Source of the DNA: Lysobacter sp036697405
Lineage (GTDB): Bacteria; Pseudomonadota; Gammaproteobacteria; Xanthomonadales; Xanthomonadaceae
DNA length: 64,000 nucleotides
Reading direction: 5' to 3'
Assembly (NCBI RefSeq): GCF_036697405.1
Contig: NZ_JBAHWA010000011.1
Coordinates: 1 to 64,000 of the forward strand
In this document: in pieces, positions 23,194-32,325 of the stretch
How the letters are laid out: every line of letters begins with the position of its first letter
How positions within the stretch are numbered: the stretch's first letter is position 1
Notes under the pieces: model-generated
Database searches by the model: none
What the model was told of the DNA's origin: nothing
Seen by the model: the letters and a program-made list of their open reading frames with translations, nothing else
Program-made: the position numbers and the translations under genes

Positions 23194-23745
23194 TCAAGCG
23201 AACAGCGACACCCCGGGCACCAGCCACAGCGACAAGCCCGCCAGGGCGCTGCCGATCGCGGTCGCGGCCAGCACGTCGCTGGGGTAATGCAGGCCCAGCA
23301 CCACCCGCGACAGCGCGACGCTGGCGGTGAACGGCACCAGCAGCCAGGCCAGCACCGGGTAATGCGCCATCGCCACCAGGCTGAAGGCGACCGCGTGCAG
23401 GGTATGCCCGGACGGGAAGCTGAACTCGTCCAGCGGCGCGACCCAGGCGTGGATGCGCGCGTCGGACGCGAACGGGCGCGGCCGCCGGGTCCAGCGCTTG
23501 AGCAGCTTGTACAGGGTCAGCGCGATCGCGCCGGTCGCGGCCAGGTGCGCCGAGGCCAGCAGGCCGGCGTAGCCGTCCACCACCACCAGGGTGCCCATCA
23601 GCAGATACCAGAACACCCCGTCGCCGAGGCGGCTGATCGCGGCGAAGTAGGCGCGCGAGCCGCTGCGCTCGCAAACCCGGTTGGCGCGCAGACACCAGCC
23701 CGAATCGCCGGCGTTGAAACGTTTGCGCAACGGCATGCGGTTCAT
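23194..23745 (-). CDS. PAP2 family phosphatase
   Basis: 183-residue inner-membrane protein with all three PAP2 phosphatase motifs: KRWTRRPRP (KxxxxxxRP), PSGHT, and SRVVLGLHYPSD (SRxxxxxHxxxD). Four to five hydrophobic segments surround them, placing the active site at the periplasmic face. GGGAGG lies 5 nt before the ATG at 23745. It overlaps the upstream glycosyltransferase by 4 nt, indicating an operon. Likely substrates are lipid phosphates such as undecaprenyl pyrophosphate or phosphatidic acid; with the mannosyltransferase-like partner, a glycolipid intermediate is plausible. Confidence 0.88.
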   Translation of the reverse strand: MNRMPLRKRFNAGDSGWCLRANRVCERSGSRAYFAAISRLGDGVFWYLLMGTLVVVDGYAGLLASAHLAATGAIALTLYKLLKRWTRRPRPFASDARIHAWVAPLDEFSFPSGHTLHAVAFSLVAMAHYPVLAWLLVPFTASVALSRVVLGLHYPSDVLAATAIGSALAGLSLWLVPGVSLFA

Positions 23746-24923
23746 ACGACCTCCCGTTCGTCTTGCACAGCCAGGGTTTCGCCGTGCCGCGGCGGGCGGC
23801 GCGGTGCGGTTTCGGCCAGCCCGGTCAGCACGGCGTCGAAGTCGGCCGCGACTTGCTCGGGGCGCAGGCCGGCGATCGCGGCGCGGCCGGCGCGCGACAT
23901 CGCCGCGCGCAGCGCGTCGTCGGCGCCGATGCGGACCGCGGCGGCGACGAAGCCGGCGTCGTCGGTGTCGGCGATCGCGGCGCCGTGTTCGCCGTCGCGC
24001 AGGTGCTCGTGGGCGGCGCCGTAGTCGAAGGCGACCGTGGGCACGCCGCTGGCCATGGCTTCCAGCGTCACGTTGCCGAAGGTCTCGCTGCGGCTGGGGA
24101 ACAGGAACAGATCGCCGCTGGCGAAATGCTCGGCCAGGGCCGCGCCGCGCCGCACGCCGCAGAACACGAAGTCCGGATGCTCGCGCTCCAGCTTGGCGCG
24201 CGCCGGGCCGTCGCCGACCCAGACGAAGCGCGCCTGCGGGCGCTGCCGCTGCAAGGCGCGGAACGCGCGCACGGCCAGGTCGAGATTCTTTTCCGGGGCG
24301 ATCCGGCCGACGTAGATCGCGGCCAGGCCACCGTCGGGGATGCCCCAGGCCTGGCGCAGCGCATCGCTGCGCCGGCCCGGATCGAATAGCGCGGTGTCGA
24401 CCGCGCGCGGCAGGCGCACCACGTCCTGGAAGCCCTGCGCGCGCAGGAACTCGGCCAGCTCGCGGGTCGGCACCAGGGTGGCGTCGGCGTCGTTGTGGAA
24501 GCGACGCATCCAACGCAGCGCGGCGCCGACCAGGAAGGGCAGACCGTAGTCGCGCATGTATTCGTCGAAGCGGGTGTGGAAGCCGGTCGCGACCGGCACG
24601 CCCAGGCGCCGCGCCGCGCGCACGGCCGACCAGCCCAGCGGGCCCTCGGTGGCGACGTAGATCGCGTCCGGCGCCTGCGCGCGCCAGCGCTCGGTCAGCA
24701 GGCGCGTGGCCGGCAGGCCCACGCGCAGGCCCGGGTAGCGCGGCAAGGGCAGGCTGCGCACCAGCAGTTCGTGGGCGGCGCTGGTTTTTTCGTGCAGCTG
24801 GCGCGGGCGCACCAGGGCGACCTCGTGGCCGCGCGCGCGCAGACCCTGCTCCAGACCCTGCACGGTCAGAGCCACGCCGTTGATCTCCGGCGGGTAGGTC
24901 TCGGTGACGATCGCGTAGCGCAT
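23742..24923 (-). CDS. Glycosyltransferase family 4 (MgtA/PimB-like)
   Basis: 393-residue GT-B fold retaining glycosyltransferase. The N-terminal domain opens MRYAIVTETYPPEINGVALT, typical of the alpha-mannosyl/glucosyl-diacylglycerol transferases. The C-terminal nucleotide-sugar site shows AIYVGRIAPEKNLDLAVRAF and the EX7E motif SETFGNVTLEAM near residue 285-295. The family transfers GDP-mannose or UDP-glucose to lipid acceptors at the cytoplasmic membrane face. It is translated with the PAP2 gene (4-nt overlap). It is divergent from the GntR gene, with 193 nt between starts. Confidence 0.87.
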   Translation of the reverse strand: MRYAIVTETYPPEINGVALTVQGLEQGLRARGHEVALVRPRQLHEKTSAAHELLVRSLPLPRYPGLRVGLPATRLLTERWRAQAPDAIYVATEGPLGWSAVRAARRLGVPVATGFHTRFDEYMRDYGLPFLVGAALRWMRRFHNDADATLVPTRELAEFLRAQGFQDVVRLPRAVDTALFDPGRRSDALRQAWGIPDGGLAAIYVGRIAPEKNLDLAVRAFRALQRQRPQARFVWVGDGPARAKLEREHPDFVFCGVRRGAALAEHFASGDLFLFPSRSETFGNVTLEAMASGVPTVAFDYGAAHEHLRDGEHGAAIADTDDAGFVAAAVRIGADDALRAAMSRAGRAAIAGLRPEQVAADFDAVLTGLAETAPRRPPRHGETLAVQDEREVV

Positions 24924-25048
24924 GCGCGGCTCCCGGTTTGGGCAAGCCTGTTCGCAAGTCGTTAAGCGGCCATGTCAGGGCCATGACCGCGCCATGACGC
25001 GCGACGGCCGGCCTTGCGACGAAACCCCGGATACGGCGACGAACCGCG

Positions 25049-25105
25049 TTGACAGCGAGAGCGTTTTGAACTGTACTAGTAACAACAGTACAGTTAGTAC
25101 AGTCC
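25049..25105 (+). promoter_or_regulatory. GntR-operon promoter with overlapping GTAC operators
   Basis: TTGACA (25049-25054), 17 nt, TGTACT (25072-25077) forms a good sigma-70 promoter. CTGTAC (25071-25076) and GTACAG (25088-25093) form an inverted repeat covering the -10 element, and a third GTACAG half-site is at 25097-25102. This is the expected layout for autorepression by the GntR protein encoded 12 nt downstream. Confidence 0.75.
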
Positions 25106-25116
25106 AGGAACGCCCG

Positions 25117-25527
25117 ATGGCCCGTACCCGCCCCCTGATGATCCAGATCGCGACCGGCGATCCGCGCCCGATCGGCAAGCAGATCGCCGATGCGGTGCGC
25201 ATGAAGATCGCCACCGCCGAGCTTTCGCCCGGCGATCAGCTGCCCAGCGTGCGCGGCTTGGCCCAACAGCTGACGATCAATCCGAACACGGTCGCCAAGG
25301 TCTACGCCGAACTCGCGGCCGAAGGCTGGCTGGAGGCGCGCCAGGGCCTGGGCCTGTACGTGGCGCCGGTGCGGCAACGCCTGAGCGAGTCCGAGCGCGA
25401 ACGCCGCCTCGAGGACGCCGTGCAGCGTTTCATGCAGGACGTGATCGCGCTGGGCTACGCCCCGGAGGAGCTGCAGGCGCGCCTGCAGCGCGAGTTTCTG
25501 GCGCTGGTGCCGCGCAAGACCGCATGA
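25117..25527 (+). CDS. GntR family regulator, YtrA-like
   Basis: 136-residue short GntR protein of the YtrA subfamily. The winged helix spans about 15-80 (PIGKQIADAVRMKIATAELS, LPSVRGLAQQLTINPNTVAK, GLYV), followed by only a short helical dimerisation tail instead of a large effector domain. YtrA regulators sit first in operons with ABC exporters, as here, and repress them until envelope stress. The ATG at 25117 is the one that gives the conserved N-terminus; a longer in-frame reading upstream crosses the promoter. It is followed after 36 nt by the ATPase gene. Confidence 0.88.
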   Translation: MARTRPLMIQIATGDPRPIGKQIADAVRMKIATAELSPGDQLPSVRGLAQQLTINPNTVAKVYAELAAEGWLEARQGLGLYVAPVRQRLSESERERRLEDAVQRFMQDVIALGYAPEELQARLQREFLALVPRKTA

Positions 25528-25563
25528 CCCCTGACGTTCGCCTCCGAGCCTAGGCCCGCCGCC

Positions 25564-26493
25564 ATGTCCGATACCGACGATTACGTGATCCAGACCCGTG
25601 CGTTGAGCAAGCGCTACGGCCGCAAGCTGGCTTTGGATCGCCTCGACCTGAGCATTCCGCGCGGCCGCATCCACGCCATCGTCGGCGCCAACGGCGCCGG
25701 AAAATCGACCCTGTTCCGGATCCTGCTCGGCTTCCTGCCGCCCAGCGCGGGCACGGCCAGCATCCTCGGCCGCGACAGCCAGCGGCTCATGCCCGGCGAT
25801 CGCGAGCGCATCGGCTTCGTCAACGAGGAACACACCCTGCCGGGCTGGATGCGGGTCGCGGCGGTGGTGGACATGCACCGCCGCCAGTACCGGCGCTGGA
25901 ACGAGGCCGCGTTCCGCGGCGTGCTCGACCACTACCACGTACTGCCCGAACAGAAGGTCGGCCAGCTCTCGCGCGGCGAGCGCGCCGGCCTGAACCTGGC
26001 GATCGCGTTGGCGCAGGGCCCGGAGTTGCTGGTGCTGGACGAGCCCACCCTGGGCCTGGACGTGGTCGCCAAGCGCGCCTTCCTGGAATCGCTGATGTAC
26101 AGCAACGCCAGCGATCGCTGCACGGTGGTGTATTGCTCGCACCAGATGGAGGAGATCGAGCGCGTCGCCGACAACCTCATCATCCTCGAGCGCGGCCAGC
26201 TCAGGAACATGTCGGCGCCGGAAGACTTCTGCGCGCGCGTGCGCCACTGGGTCGCCGATATTCCGTTCAAGGGGCCCGATCCCAGGACCGTGCCCGGCCT
26301 GCTGGAGGTACAGCGCCTGGACGGCCTGCACCACTACCTGGTGCTGGACCAGGACGAGGACTTCGCCGATTTCCTGCGCGCCAGCGGCGCGCGCTCGATG
26401 CAAAGCATGCCGGTGAGCCTGGACCGCGCGGTCAACGGCTTCCTGGCCAAGAACCACGCCGCACCGCTCGCCGCCGCCGGCGCCGCGGGCTGA
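25564..26493 (+). CDS. ABC transporter ATP-binding protein
   Basis: 309-residue ATPase. It has Walker A GANGAGKST at 41-49, a signature-like LSRGERAGLNLA (Arg for the usual Gly at the second position), Walker B LLVLDEP with D159/E160, the D-loop TLGLD and the H-loop YCSHQMEE. The first 215 residues are the nucleotide-binding domain. The C-terminal about 90 residues (VADIPFKGPDPRTVPGLLEV onward) form the accessory domain common in YtrB/BcrA-type exporters. It pairs with the permease 27 nt downstream. The altered signature is common in this branch. Confidence 0.88.
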   Translation: MSDTDDYVIQTRALSKRYGRKLALDRLDLSIPRGRIHAIVGANGAGKSTLFRILLGFLPPSAGTASILGRDSQRLMPGDRERIGFVNEEHTLPGWMRVAAVVDMHRRQYRRWNEAAFRGVLDHYHVLPEQKVGQLSRGERAGLNLAIALAQGPELLVLDEPTLGLDVVAKRAFLESLMYSNASDRCTVVYCSHQMEEIERVADNLIILERGQLRNMSAPEDFCARVRHWVADIPFKGPDPRTVPGLLEVQRLDGLHHYLVLDQDEDFADFLRASGARSMQSMPVSLDRAVNGFLAKNHAAPLAAAGAAG

Positions 26494-26520
26494 CGCAGCT
26501 CGCTTCATTGGGGAAACGCC

Positions 26521-28338
26521 ATGTGGGATTTGTTCAAGGCCGAACTGCTGCGCTTCCGCGCCTGGGCCATCGCGTACGCAACCGTGCAACTGATCGTGCT
26601 GGGTTTCATGGGCCGGGTCGTCGACCTGGCGCAGCAGCCCTATCAGGTCTACCAGGCGCTCGGCGCCTTCTACGCGCTCAGCGGCCTGCTGCTGGGCCTG
26701 TACCAGCTGGGCGGCTATCGGCGGCCGAACGCCTGGCTCAACCTGCTGCACCGGCCGCTGCCGCACTGGCGCGTCGCGCTCGGCCTGTGCGGCGCCGGCG
26801 CGTTCCTGCTGGCGATCGCGGTGCTGCTGCCGCTGCTGGCGGCAGCGGCCTGGCAGGAATTCATGACCGCGCGCGTGCTCGACGCGCGCCATCTGTGGTT
26901 GGCCGTCTCGGGCCTGCTGCTGGCCTGGTGCGGCTATCTGGCCGGCGGCTACGCGATGCTGGCCGACAAGCGCTACGGCTGGTCGGCGCTGGTGCTGCTG
27001 TTGGGGCTGTTGCTGGCGCGGGCCACCGGCCTGGGCGCGATCGCGCTGCAGCTGTGCGCGATCGCGCTGCTGGCGGCGATGCTGTTGATCGCGTTCAAGC
27101 CCGATCTGAGCGCGCCGCCGCGCGATGTCGCCGCCACCGTGCTCACCGCGATCCCGCTGCAGTTCGCGATGTGGTTCGCGCTGGTGATGCTGGGCTTCGG
27201 GGTCGAGTTCGCCTGGATCGCGCAGGGTTCGCACCCCAACAACATGGCGGTGGCGCCGCCCGGCGGCGAGAAGGAGGCCGAGTTCTCCGAAGGCAGGGAT
27301 CTGCTGCTCATGGGCCTGGCCGGCAGCCGCGATCCGCAGGCCGCGCTGTGGCGCGAGCAAGCCCGGATCTCGGAGATCTTCGGCACCGGTCCGGGCCTGC
27401 GCGGCCTGCCGCAACGCCACCAACTGAGCAACCGCGCGCCGATGGAGTTCGACGACGAGACACGGCGCGTGCGCTGGGTGTTCAGCCACGACAGCATGCG
27501 CTTTGAAGGCTACAGCTTGGTCGACAAGCGCGCGGTCGGCCGCCTCGGCGCCGACGGCGAGGCCGCCTTCCCCGAACCGGTGCAGCCCGGCCCCGAGGGG
27601 CTGCTGTTTTCGCGCGGCGCGGTCTATCAGTACGACAGCGACGAGCGCCGCGTGCTGCCGCGCGCGCGCCTGCCGCGCGGCGAGGTCCTGACCGGGATCG
27701 ACAAGGCCGGCGACAGCGCGCTGCTGCTCAGCGATCGCGCCCTGTACTTCTACGACCTGCGCGCACTCGATAACGACGACGGCGTGCTGAGCCCGCGCCA
27801 ACGCGTGGCGGTACCCGGCCTCAGCGGCGACCTGGTGCGCATCGACCTGATGGAGTTGTTGGACGGCTACCTGATCTCGTTCCTGTTCACTTACGCCTCG
27901 CACAACGCCGAAGGCGCCTTGCCCTATCAGGTCTTGTCGCGCGTGGACGACGCCGGCCGGACCACGGCGGTGGCGCGACGCGATTTGCGCACCGATTACC
28001 CGGTCGCCTGGCGCTATCAGAACTGGTACACGTCGCCGCTGCTGTACCGCGCGCAGCGCGCGGTGCTGCGGTGGCAGTCGGGTTATTTGCCCGGGCAGGA
28101 AATGGCGACGCCGTCGGTACCGCGCGTGGCGCGGATGATCGCTGGCGCGCTGTTGCTGCTGTCGGTGTTCGGCGCGCTGTGGCGCCTGTCGCGTACCGCG
28201 CTTTCGTTCCCGGCGCGGTGCATCTGGGTCGCGGCCTGCGCGGCGATCGGGCTGCCGGCGCTGATGAGCCTGTGGCTGATGTACCGGCCGCGCGAAACGC
28301 TGGACGAACTGCCATCGGCGCAAGCGGCGATGGCCTAG
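26521..28338 (+). CDS. ABC permease-like protein with large central soluble domain
   Basis: 605-residue protein. The first about 240 residues contain six or so hydrophobic helices of an ABC-2/YtrC-like permease. Residues about 245-530 are polar, rich in short beta-type strands, and read like a beta-propeller or other all-beta domain (for example RALYFYDLRALDNDD). Two more hydrophobic helices follow near 535-590 (GALLLLSVFGALWRL, WVAACAAIGLPALMSLW). The central block would therefore sit in the periplasm. GntR-ATPase-permease order matches Ytr-type envelope-stress exporters, but I do not recognise the central domain. It has no separate periplasmic partner, so this domain may replace it. Confidence 0.72.
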   Translation: MWDLFKAELLRFRAWAIAYATVQLIVLGFMGRVVDLAQQPYQVYQALGAFYALSGLLLGLYQLGGYRRPNAWLNLLHRPLPHWRVALGLCGAGAFLLAIAVLLPLLAAAAWQEFMTARVLDARHLWLAVSGLLLAWCGYLAGGYAMLADKRYGWSALVLLLGLLLARATGLGAIALQLCAIALLAAMLLIAFKPDLSAPPRDVAATVLTAIPLQFAMWFALVMLGFGVEFAWIAQGSHPNNMAVAPPGGEKEAEFSEGRDLLLMGLAGSRDPQAALWREQARISEIFGTGPGLRGLPQRHQLSNRAPMEFDDETRRVRWVFSHDSMRFEGYSLVDKRAVGRLGADGEAAFPEPVQPGPEGLLFSRGAVYQYDSDERRVLPRARLPRGEVLTGIDKAGDSALLLSDRALYFYDLRALDNDDGVLSPRQRVAVPGLSGDLVRIDLMELLDGYLISFLFTYASHNAEGALPYQVLSRVDDAGRTTAVARRDLRTDYPVAWRYQNWYTSPLLYRAQRAVLRWQSGYLPGQEMATPSVPRVARMIAGALLLLSVFGALWRLSRTALSFPARCIWVAACAAIGLPALMSLWLMYRPRETLDELPSAQAAMA

Positions 28339-28407
28339 CCCTTCGCGCCGGCGCCTTCGCCGATTCCATCGTCGCCCCGCGTTGGCGGGGCCTGCAGGAG
28401 TAAATCC

Positions 28408-30582
28408 ATGCATCCTGGTTCGATCGCTCCGGCGACGCGGGCGCGTTCGCGCGCACTTGACGTGGCCGCTGGCCGCCGCACGCGCTGGCGTGCCGGCTTG
28501 CGCGATTCCCTGGTCGCTTTGCTGCTGTGCCTGTGCGCGCGCGCGCATGCCGACGAGGCCTCGGCGCTGCGCGCGGCGGTCGCCGCCGAACGCGCGCGCG
28601 CCCCGACGCCGGCTTATGCGCGCGCGGATTTCCTGGCGCGGCCCGCTCTGCTCGGCGCCTGGCTGTCGCCGGACGGCCGCAAGGTCGCCTACCTGCTGCA
28701 GGGCGAACGCAATCGCGGCGTCTGGCTGCTGCCGACCGCGGGCGGCGCGCCGCGACGGCTGCTAGCGCACACCGAAGCCGCCGAACTGAGTTGGTCGCGC
28801 GACGGCCGCTGGCTGTTCCTGCAGTCTCCGCAACAGTTGTACGCGCTGGCCGCGGCGGGACAGGCCGGCTCGGGCGCGATCGCCAAGCTGGGCGGGCGTT
28901 GGCCGCGCAGTTTCGAAACGGCCGATCCGGTCCGGCCGGCCGCGGCGATCGTGCTGGAAAGCCCGCCCAGGGTGTCGCGTCTGGCGCGGCGCTGGCGGCT
29001 GTACCGCATCGACCTGCAGGGCCGTCAGACCCTGCTGCACGAGTCGGCCCGGGAGATCGTCGACAGCGCCTTCGACGCCGACGGGAGGCTGAGCCATCTG
29101 ACCCTGGTCGAAGGCGAGGGCTACACGATCTACCGCAAGGACGGCACGCACCTGCGCGTGGCGATGCGCTGCACGCGCCTGCAGCGATGTTCGCCACTGG
29201 CCAGCGATGCCGGCGGCCTGTGGTTGAGCACCGACGTGGGGCACGGCCATCTGCGCCTGGCGCGTTTGGACGGCGACGGCGTCCTGCGCACCGTGCATGC
29301 CGATCCGCGCGCGCAGGCCGATCTGGATCAGGTCGTGCTGGAGCCCCTGAGCCGGCAGCCGCTGATCGCCGCCTATCGCAGCACCGTGGCGGCCAACTAC
29401 GGCCTCACGCCGCAGGCGCAGCGTGCGGTCGCGGCGATCGAAGGCCGCTATCGCGGGCGCAATCTGCGCATCGAAGTCGGCAGCGGCGCGGACGCGCGCT
29501 GGCTGGTGCACGAGCGCGCCGGCTCGCAGAAGGGCGAGCGCCTGCATCTGTACGACCCCGCCGGCGGCGGCTTCCGCGAGATCCTCGCCGATGCCGGCTT
29601 CCGCCACGGCCGCAGCGCGCTGGCGCGGATTCCGGAGTCGGCGCTGGCGCGCAAGATCGCCTTCGTCTATCGCGCCTCCGACGGCATGCGCCTGCATGGC
29701 TTCGTGTCGGTGCCGCCGGGCGTGGACGCTGCACGCGCGCCGCTGGTGGCCAATGTGCACGGCGGCCCCTTCAATCTGACTCGCCCGGAATTCAGCGCAC
29801 AGACCCAACTGCTGGCCAATCGCGGTTATGCGGTGTTCGAGCCCAACTTCCGCGGCTCCACCGGCCACGGCCGCGATTACATGAGCGCCGGGCGCGGCGA
29901 TTTCGGCAACGGCCGCGTGCAGCAGGACATCGTCGAGGGCGTGCGCTATCTGCTCGCCCAGGGCATCGGCGATGGCGAGCGCGTCGGCATCGTCGGCGCC
30001 TCCTTCGGCGGCTATTCGGCCTTGCAGGGCGTGACCTTCCAGCCGGAGCTGTTCAAGGTCGCGGTGGCGGCGGTGCCGCCGGCGGATTTCGGTTGGGTAC
30101 TGCGCTCGTATGCGCGCAGCCAGGACCAGCTCGCGCGCGGGATTCCGCTGTCGGCGACGATGCGCCAACTGGCGCTGGACCCGGCCGATCCCGCGATCGC
30201 CGAGCGTCTGCGCGCGCAATCGCCGGTCGCCAACGCGCAGCGCCTGCGCCGGCCTGTGCTGCTTTTGGCCGGTGGCGACGACGAGCGCGTGCCGATTCGC
30301 AGCGTGCTGCACTACGCTGCTACCCTGCGCGCCCTGGACAAGGACGTGAGCCTGTTCGTGGACGCGCAGGGCGGCCACCAGCTGGTCGATCCGCGCACGC
30401 GCGAAGCCTATCTGTTCCTGCTCGAGAGCCTGCTGCACCGCCGTTTGGGCGGCGCCGCGCCGCGCCCGCCGGATGCCGAGCTGCGCGCGCACCTGCGCCG
30501 GAACCTGCGCCTGGCCGGCCGCGACCTGGCCGGGCTGCGCGCGCCGCCGGGCGCGTCAACCGCCGCCGCCGGCGCGCGTTGA
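28408..30582 (+). CDS. Secreted S9 family prolyl oligopeptidase
   Basis: 724-residue exported peptidase. It has an Arg-rich start and a hydrophobic core (LRDSLVALLLCLCARAHA, cleavage near residue 47), then an N-terminal beta-propeller (TolB-like SPDGRKVAYLL repeats) of about 370 residues. The C-terminal alpha/beta-hydrolase domain has S532 (GASFGGYS), D624/D625 (AGGDDERVP) and H657 (QGGHQLVD) as catalytic triad candidates. It is of the dipeptidyl/acylaminoacyl peptidase type and likely degrades peptides in the periplasm. CAGGAG stands 8 nt before the ATG. It lies 69 nt after the permease, with a small GC hairpin between, and is closed by a strong terminator. Confidence 0.88.
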   Translation: MHPGSIAPATRARSRALDVAAGRRTRWRAGLRDSLVALLLCLCARAHADEASALRAAVAAERARAPTPAYARADFLARPALLGAWLSPDGRKVAYLLQGERNRGVWLLPTAGGAPRRLLAHTEAAELSWSRDGRWLFLQSPQQLYALAAAGQAGSGAIAKLGGRWPRSFETADPVRPAAAIVLESPPRVSRLARRWRLYRIDLQGRQTLLHESAREIVDSAFDADGRLSHLTLVEGEGYTIYRKDGTHLRVAMRCTRLQRCSPLASDAGGLWLSTDVGHGHLRLARLDGDGVLRTVHADPRAQADLDQVVLEPLSRQPLIAAYRSTVAANYGLTPQAQRAVAAIEGRYRGRNLRIEVGSGADARWLVHERAGSQKGERLHLYDPAGGGFREILADAGFRHGRSALARIPESALARKIAFVYRASDGMRLHGFVSVPPGVDAARAPLVANVHGGPFNLTRPEFSAQTQLLANRGYAVFEPNFRGSTGHGRDYMSAGRGDFGNGRVQQDIVEGVRYLLAQGIGDGERVGIVGASFGGYSALQGVTFQPELFKVAVAAVPPADFGWVLRSYARSQDQLARGIPLSATMRQLALDPADPAIAERLRAQSPVANAQRLRRPVLLLAGGDDERVPIRSVLHYAATLRALDKDVSLFVDAQGGHQLVDPRTREAYLFLLESLLHRRLGGAAPRPPDAELRAHLRRNLRLAGRDLAGLRAPPGASTAAAGAR

Positions 30583-30635
30583 CGCCAGGTCGCCGATTTT
30601 TCGAACCGACGCGCGATCGTCTTGGTTCGTCCCCC

Positions 30636-30663
30636 AAACCCCGGCGCAAGCCGGGGTTTTTTT
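30636..30663 (+). terminator. Rho-independent terminator after the S9 peptidase
   Basis: AAACCCCGGC, GCAA tetraloop, GCCGGGGTTT followed by a run of seven T. Confidence 0.93.
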
Positions 30664-30789
30664 CGTGCGCGCCGCGGCGCGCCTGTAAACGATTACTTGC
30701 AATCGATGGCACAGTTCGAGCCTGCGCCAGGCCGCAAATCGCGGCTTCCTTAACAACTCACTCCCTACAATCGCGCCCAGACGTAATCG

Positions 30790-32325
30790 ATGGGAGCGCG
30801 CATGCGCCGAAGAGAAGTGATCCTGGCCGGATTGTCGTGGCCCTTGCTGGGCCTGTGGGGCGCGGATGCGCGCGCGGCCAAGACCGCGGCGACGCCCGCG
30901 TCCGCCGCGTTCGGCGAGGACACCGTGCCGGCGCTCGCGCGCGCCCTGGCCGCGCAGGCCTTCAAGCCGCAGTCCAAGCAGTTGCCCGCCTCGCTGGAGA
31001 AGATCGGTTACGACCAGTACCGCGGCATCCGCTACAACCCCGACCAGGCGCTGTGGCGCGGCCTCGGCCTGCCGTTCCAGGCCCAGTTCTTCCATCGCGG
31101 CTTCTTTTTCCGCGACCGCGTCGACGTATACGAGGTCAGCGACGGCCGCGCCCAGGCGGTGACCTACCGGCCTTCGCAGTTCCGCTTCGAGGGCGTGAGC
31201 GCGCCCAGCGAGAACGATCTGGGCTACGCCGGTTTCCGCCTGCACGCGCCGCTCAACCGGCCCGAGTATTTCGACGAGGTCTGCGCCTTTCTCGGCGCGA
31301 GTTATTTCCGCGCGGTCGCCAAGGGCCAGGCCTATGGGCTGTCCGCGCGCGGCCTGGCGATCAAGACCGCCGACCCGGCCGGCGAGGAATTTCCGGTGTT
31401 CCGCGCGTTCTGGCTGGAGCGGCCCGCGCGCGATGCGCGCGGCGCGATCGTGCATGCGCTGATGGACAGCCCGAGCGCGGCGGCGGCGTTCCGCTTCGCG
31501 ATCGTGCCGGGCGCGGAAACCGTGTTCGACGTGAGCATGCGCCTGTATCCGCGCGTGAGCCTGGACCGCGCCGGCATCGCGCCGCTGACCAGCATGTACC
31601 AGTTCGACGCCAACGACCGCAACGGCATCGACGACTACCGCCCGGCCGTGCACGACTCCGACGGCCTGGCCCTGATCAACGGCCGCGGCGAGCAGATCTG
31701 GCGCCCGCTGCACAATCCCTCGGTGCTGCAGGAAAGCGCGTTCGAGGACCGCGCGCCGCGCGGCTTCGGCCTGATGCAGCGCAAGCGCGAGTTCGCCGAC
31801 TACGCCGACAGCGAGGCCCACTACGAGCGCAGGCCCAGCCTGTGGGTGGAGCCGGTCGGCGACTGGGGCGAGGGCAGCGTGCGCCTGATCGAGATCCCGA
31901 CCGCCGACGAATTCCACGACAACATCGTCGCCTACTGGCGTCCGGCGCAGGCGCTGGCGGCCGGGCGCGAACACCGTTTCGACTACCGCCTGCACTGGTG
32001 CGACCGCCACGAATGGCTGCCGCAGCTGGCCACGGTCGCGGGCACGCGCATCGGCGCCGGCGGCAAGGGCGCGCGGCGGGTGGTGATCGACCTGGCCGGC
32101 GGCGCGCTCGCGCGCTTGCCGGCCGGCAGCGAACCGCGCGCGGTGGTCTCGGCCTCCAAGGGCAAGGTCGCCAACGTGGTCGCGCATGCGATGCCCGCGC
32201 CGGGCAGCTGGCGCGTGGCGTTCGAGCTCGAGCCCGGGCAGGAACGCAGCGTCGAATTGCGCATGCGCCTGGAAGACGCGCGCGGCCCCCTGTCCGAAAT
32301 CTGGCTCTATCGTTGGACCGCATGA
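30790..32325 (+). CDS. opgD: Periplasmic glucan biosynthesis protein OpgD
   Basis: 511-residue MdoG/OpgG-family protein. The N-terminus MRRREVILAGLSWPLLGLWG with a pair of arginines before the hydrophobic core looks like a Tat leader, which is the mark of OpgD rather than the Sec-exported OpgG. Family signatures include YDQYRGIRYNPDQALWR, FHRGFFFRD, YGLSARGLAIKTA, and VEPVGDWGEGSVRLIEIPT. It shapes or attaches branches on osmoregulated periplasmic glucans in the periplasm. The in-frame ATG at 30802 is an equally possible start. It overlaps opgH by 4 nt (ATGA), forming an opgD-opgH operon. Confidence 0.88.
   Translation: MGARMRRREVILAGLSWPLLGLWGADARAAKTAATPASAAFGEDTVPALARALAAQAFKPQSKQLPASLEKIGYDQYRGIRYNPDQALWRGLGLPFQAQFFHRGFFFRDRVDVYEVSDGRAQAVTYRPSQFRFEGVSAPSENDLGYAGFRLHAPLNRPEYFDEVCAFLGASYFRAVAKGQAYGLSARGLAIKTADPAGEEFPVFRAFWLERPARDARGAIVHALMDSPSAAAAFRFAIVPGAETVFDVSMRLYPRVSLDRAGIAPLTSMYQFDANDRNGIDDYRPAVHDSDGLALINGRGEQIWRPLHNPSVLQESAFEDRAPRGFGLMQRKREFADYADSEAHYERRPSLWVEPVGDWGEGSVRLIEIPTADEFHDNIVAYWRPAQALAAGREHRFDYRLHWCDRHEWLPQLATVAGTRIGAGGKGARRVVIDLAGGALARLPAGSEPRAVVSASKGKVANVVAHAMPAPGSWRVAFELEPGQERSVELRMRLEDARGPLSEIWLYRWTA

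Noticed and set aside
23194..28548. Very long minus-strand open frame (over 1,700 codons) opposite the ABC operon
   Set aside because: Only the PAP2 part at its end is real. The rest is Arg/Ala/Gly-rich shadow of plus-strand genes, a usual effect of high G+C.
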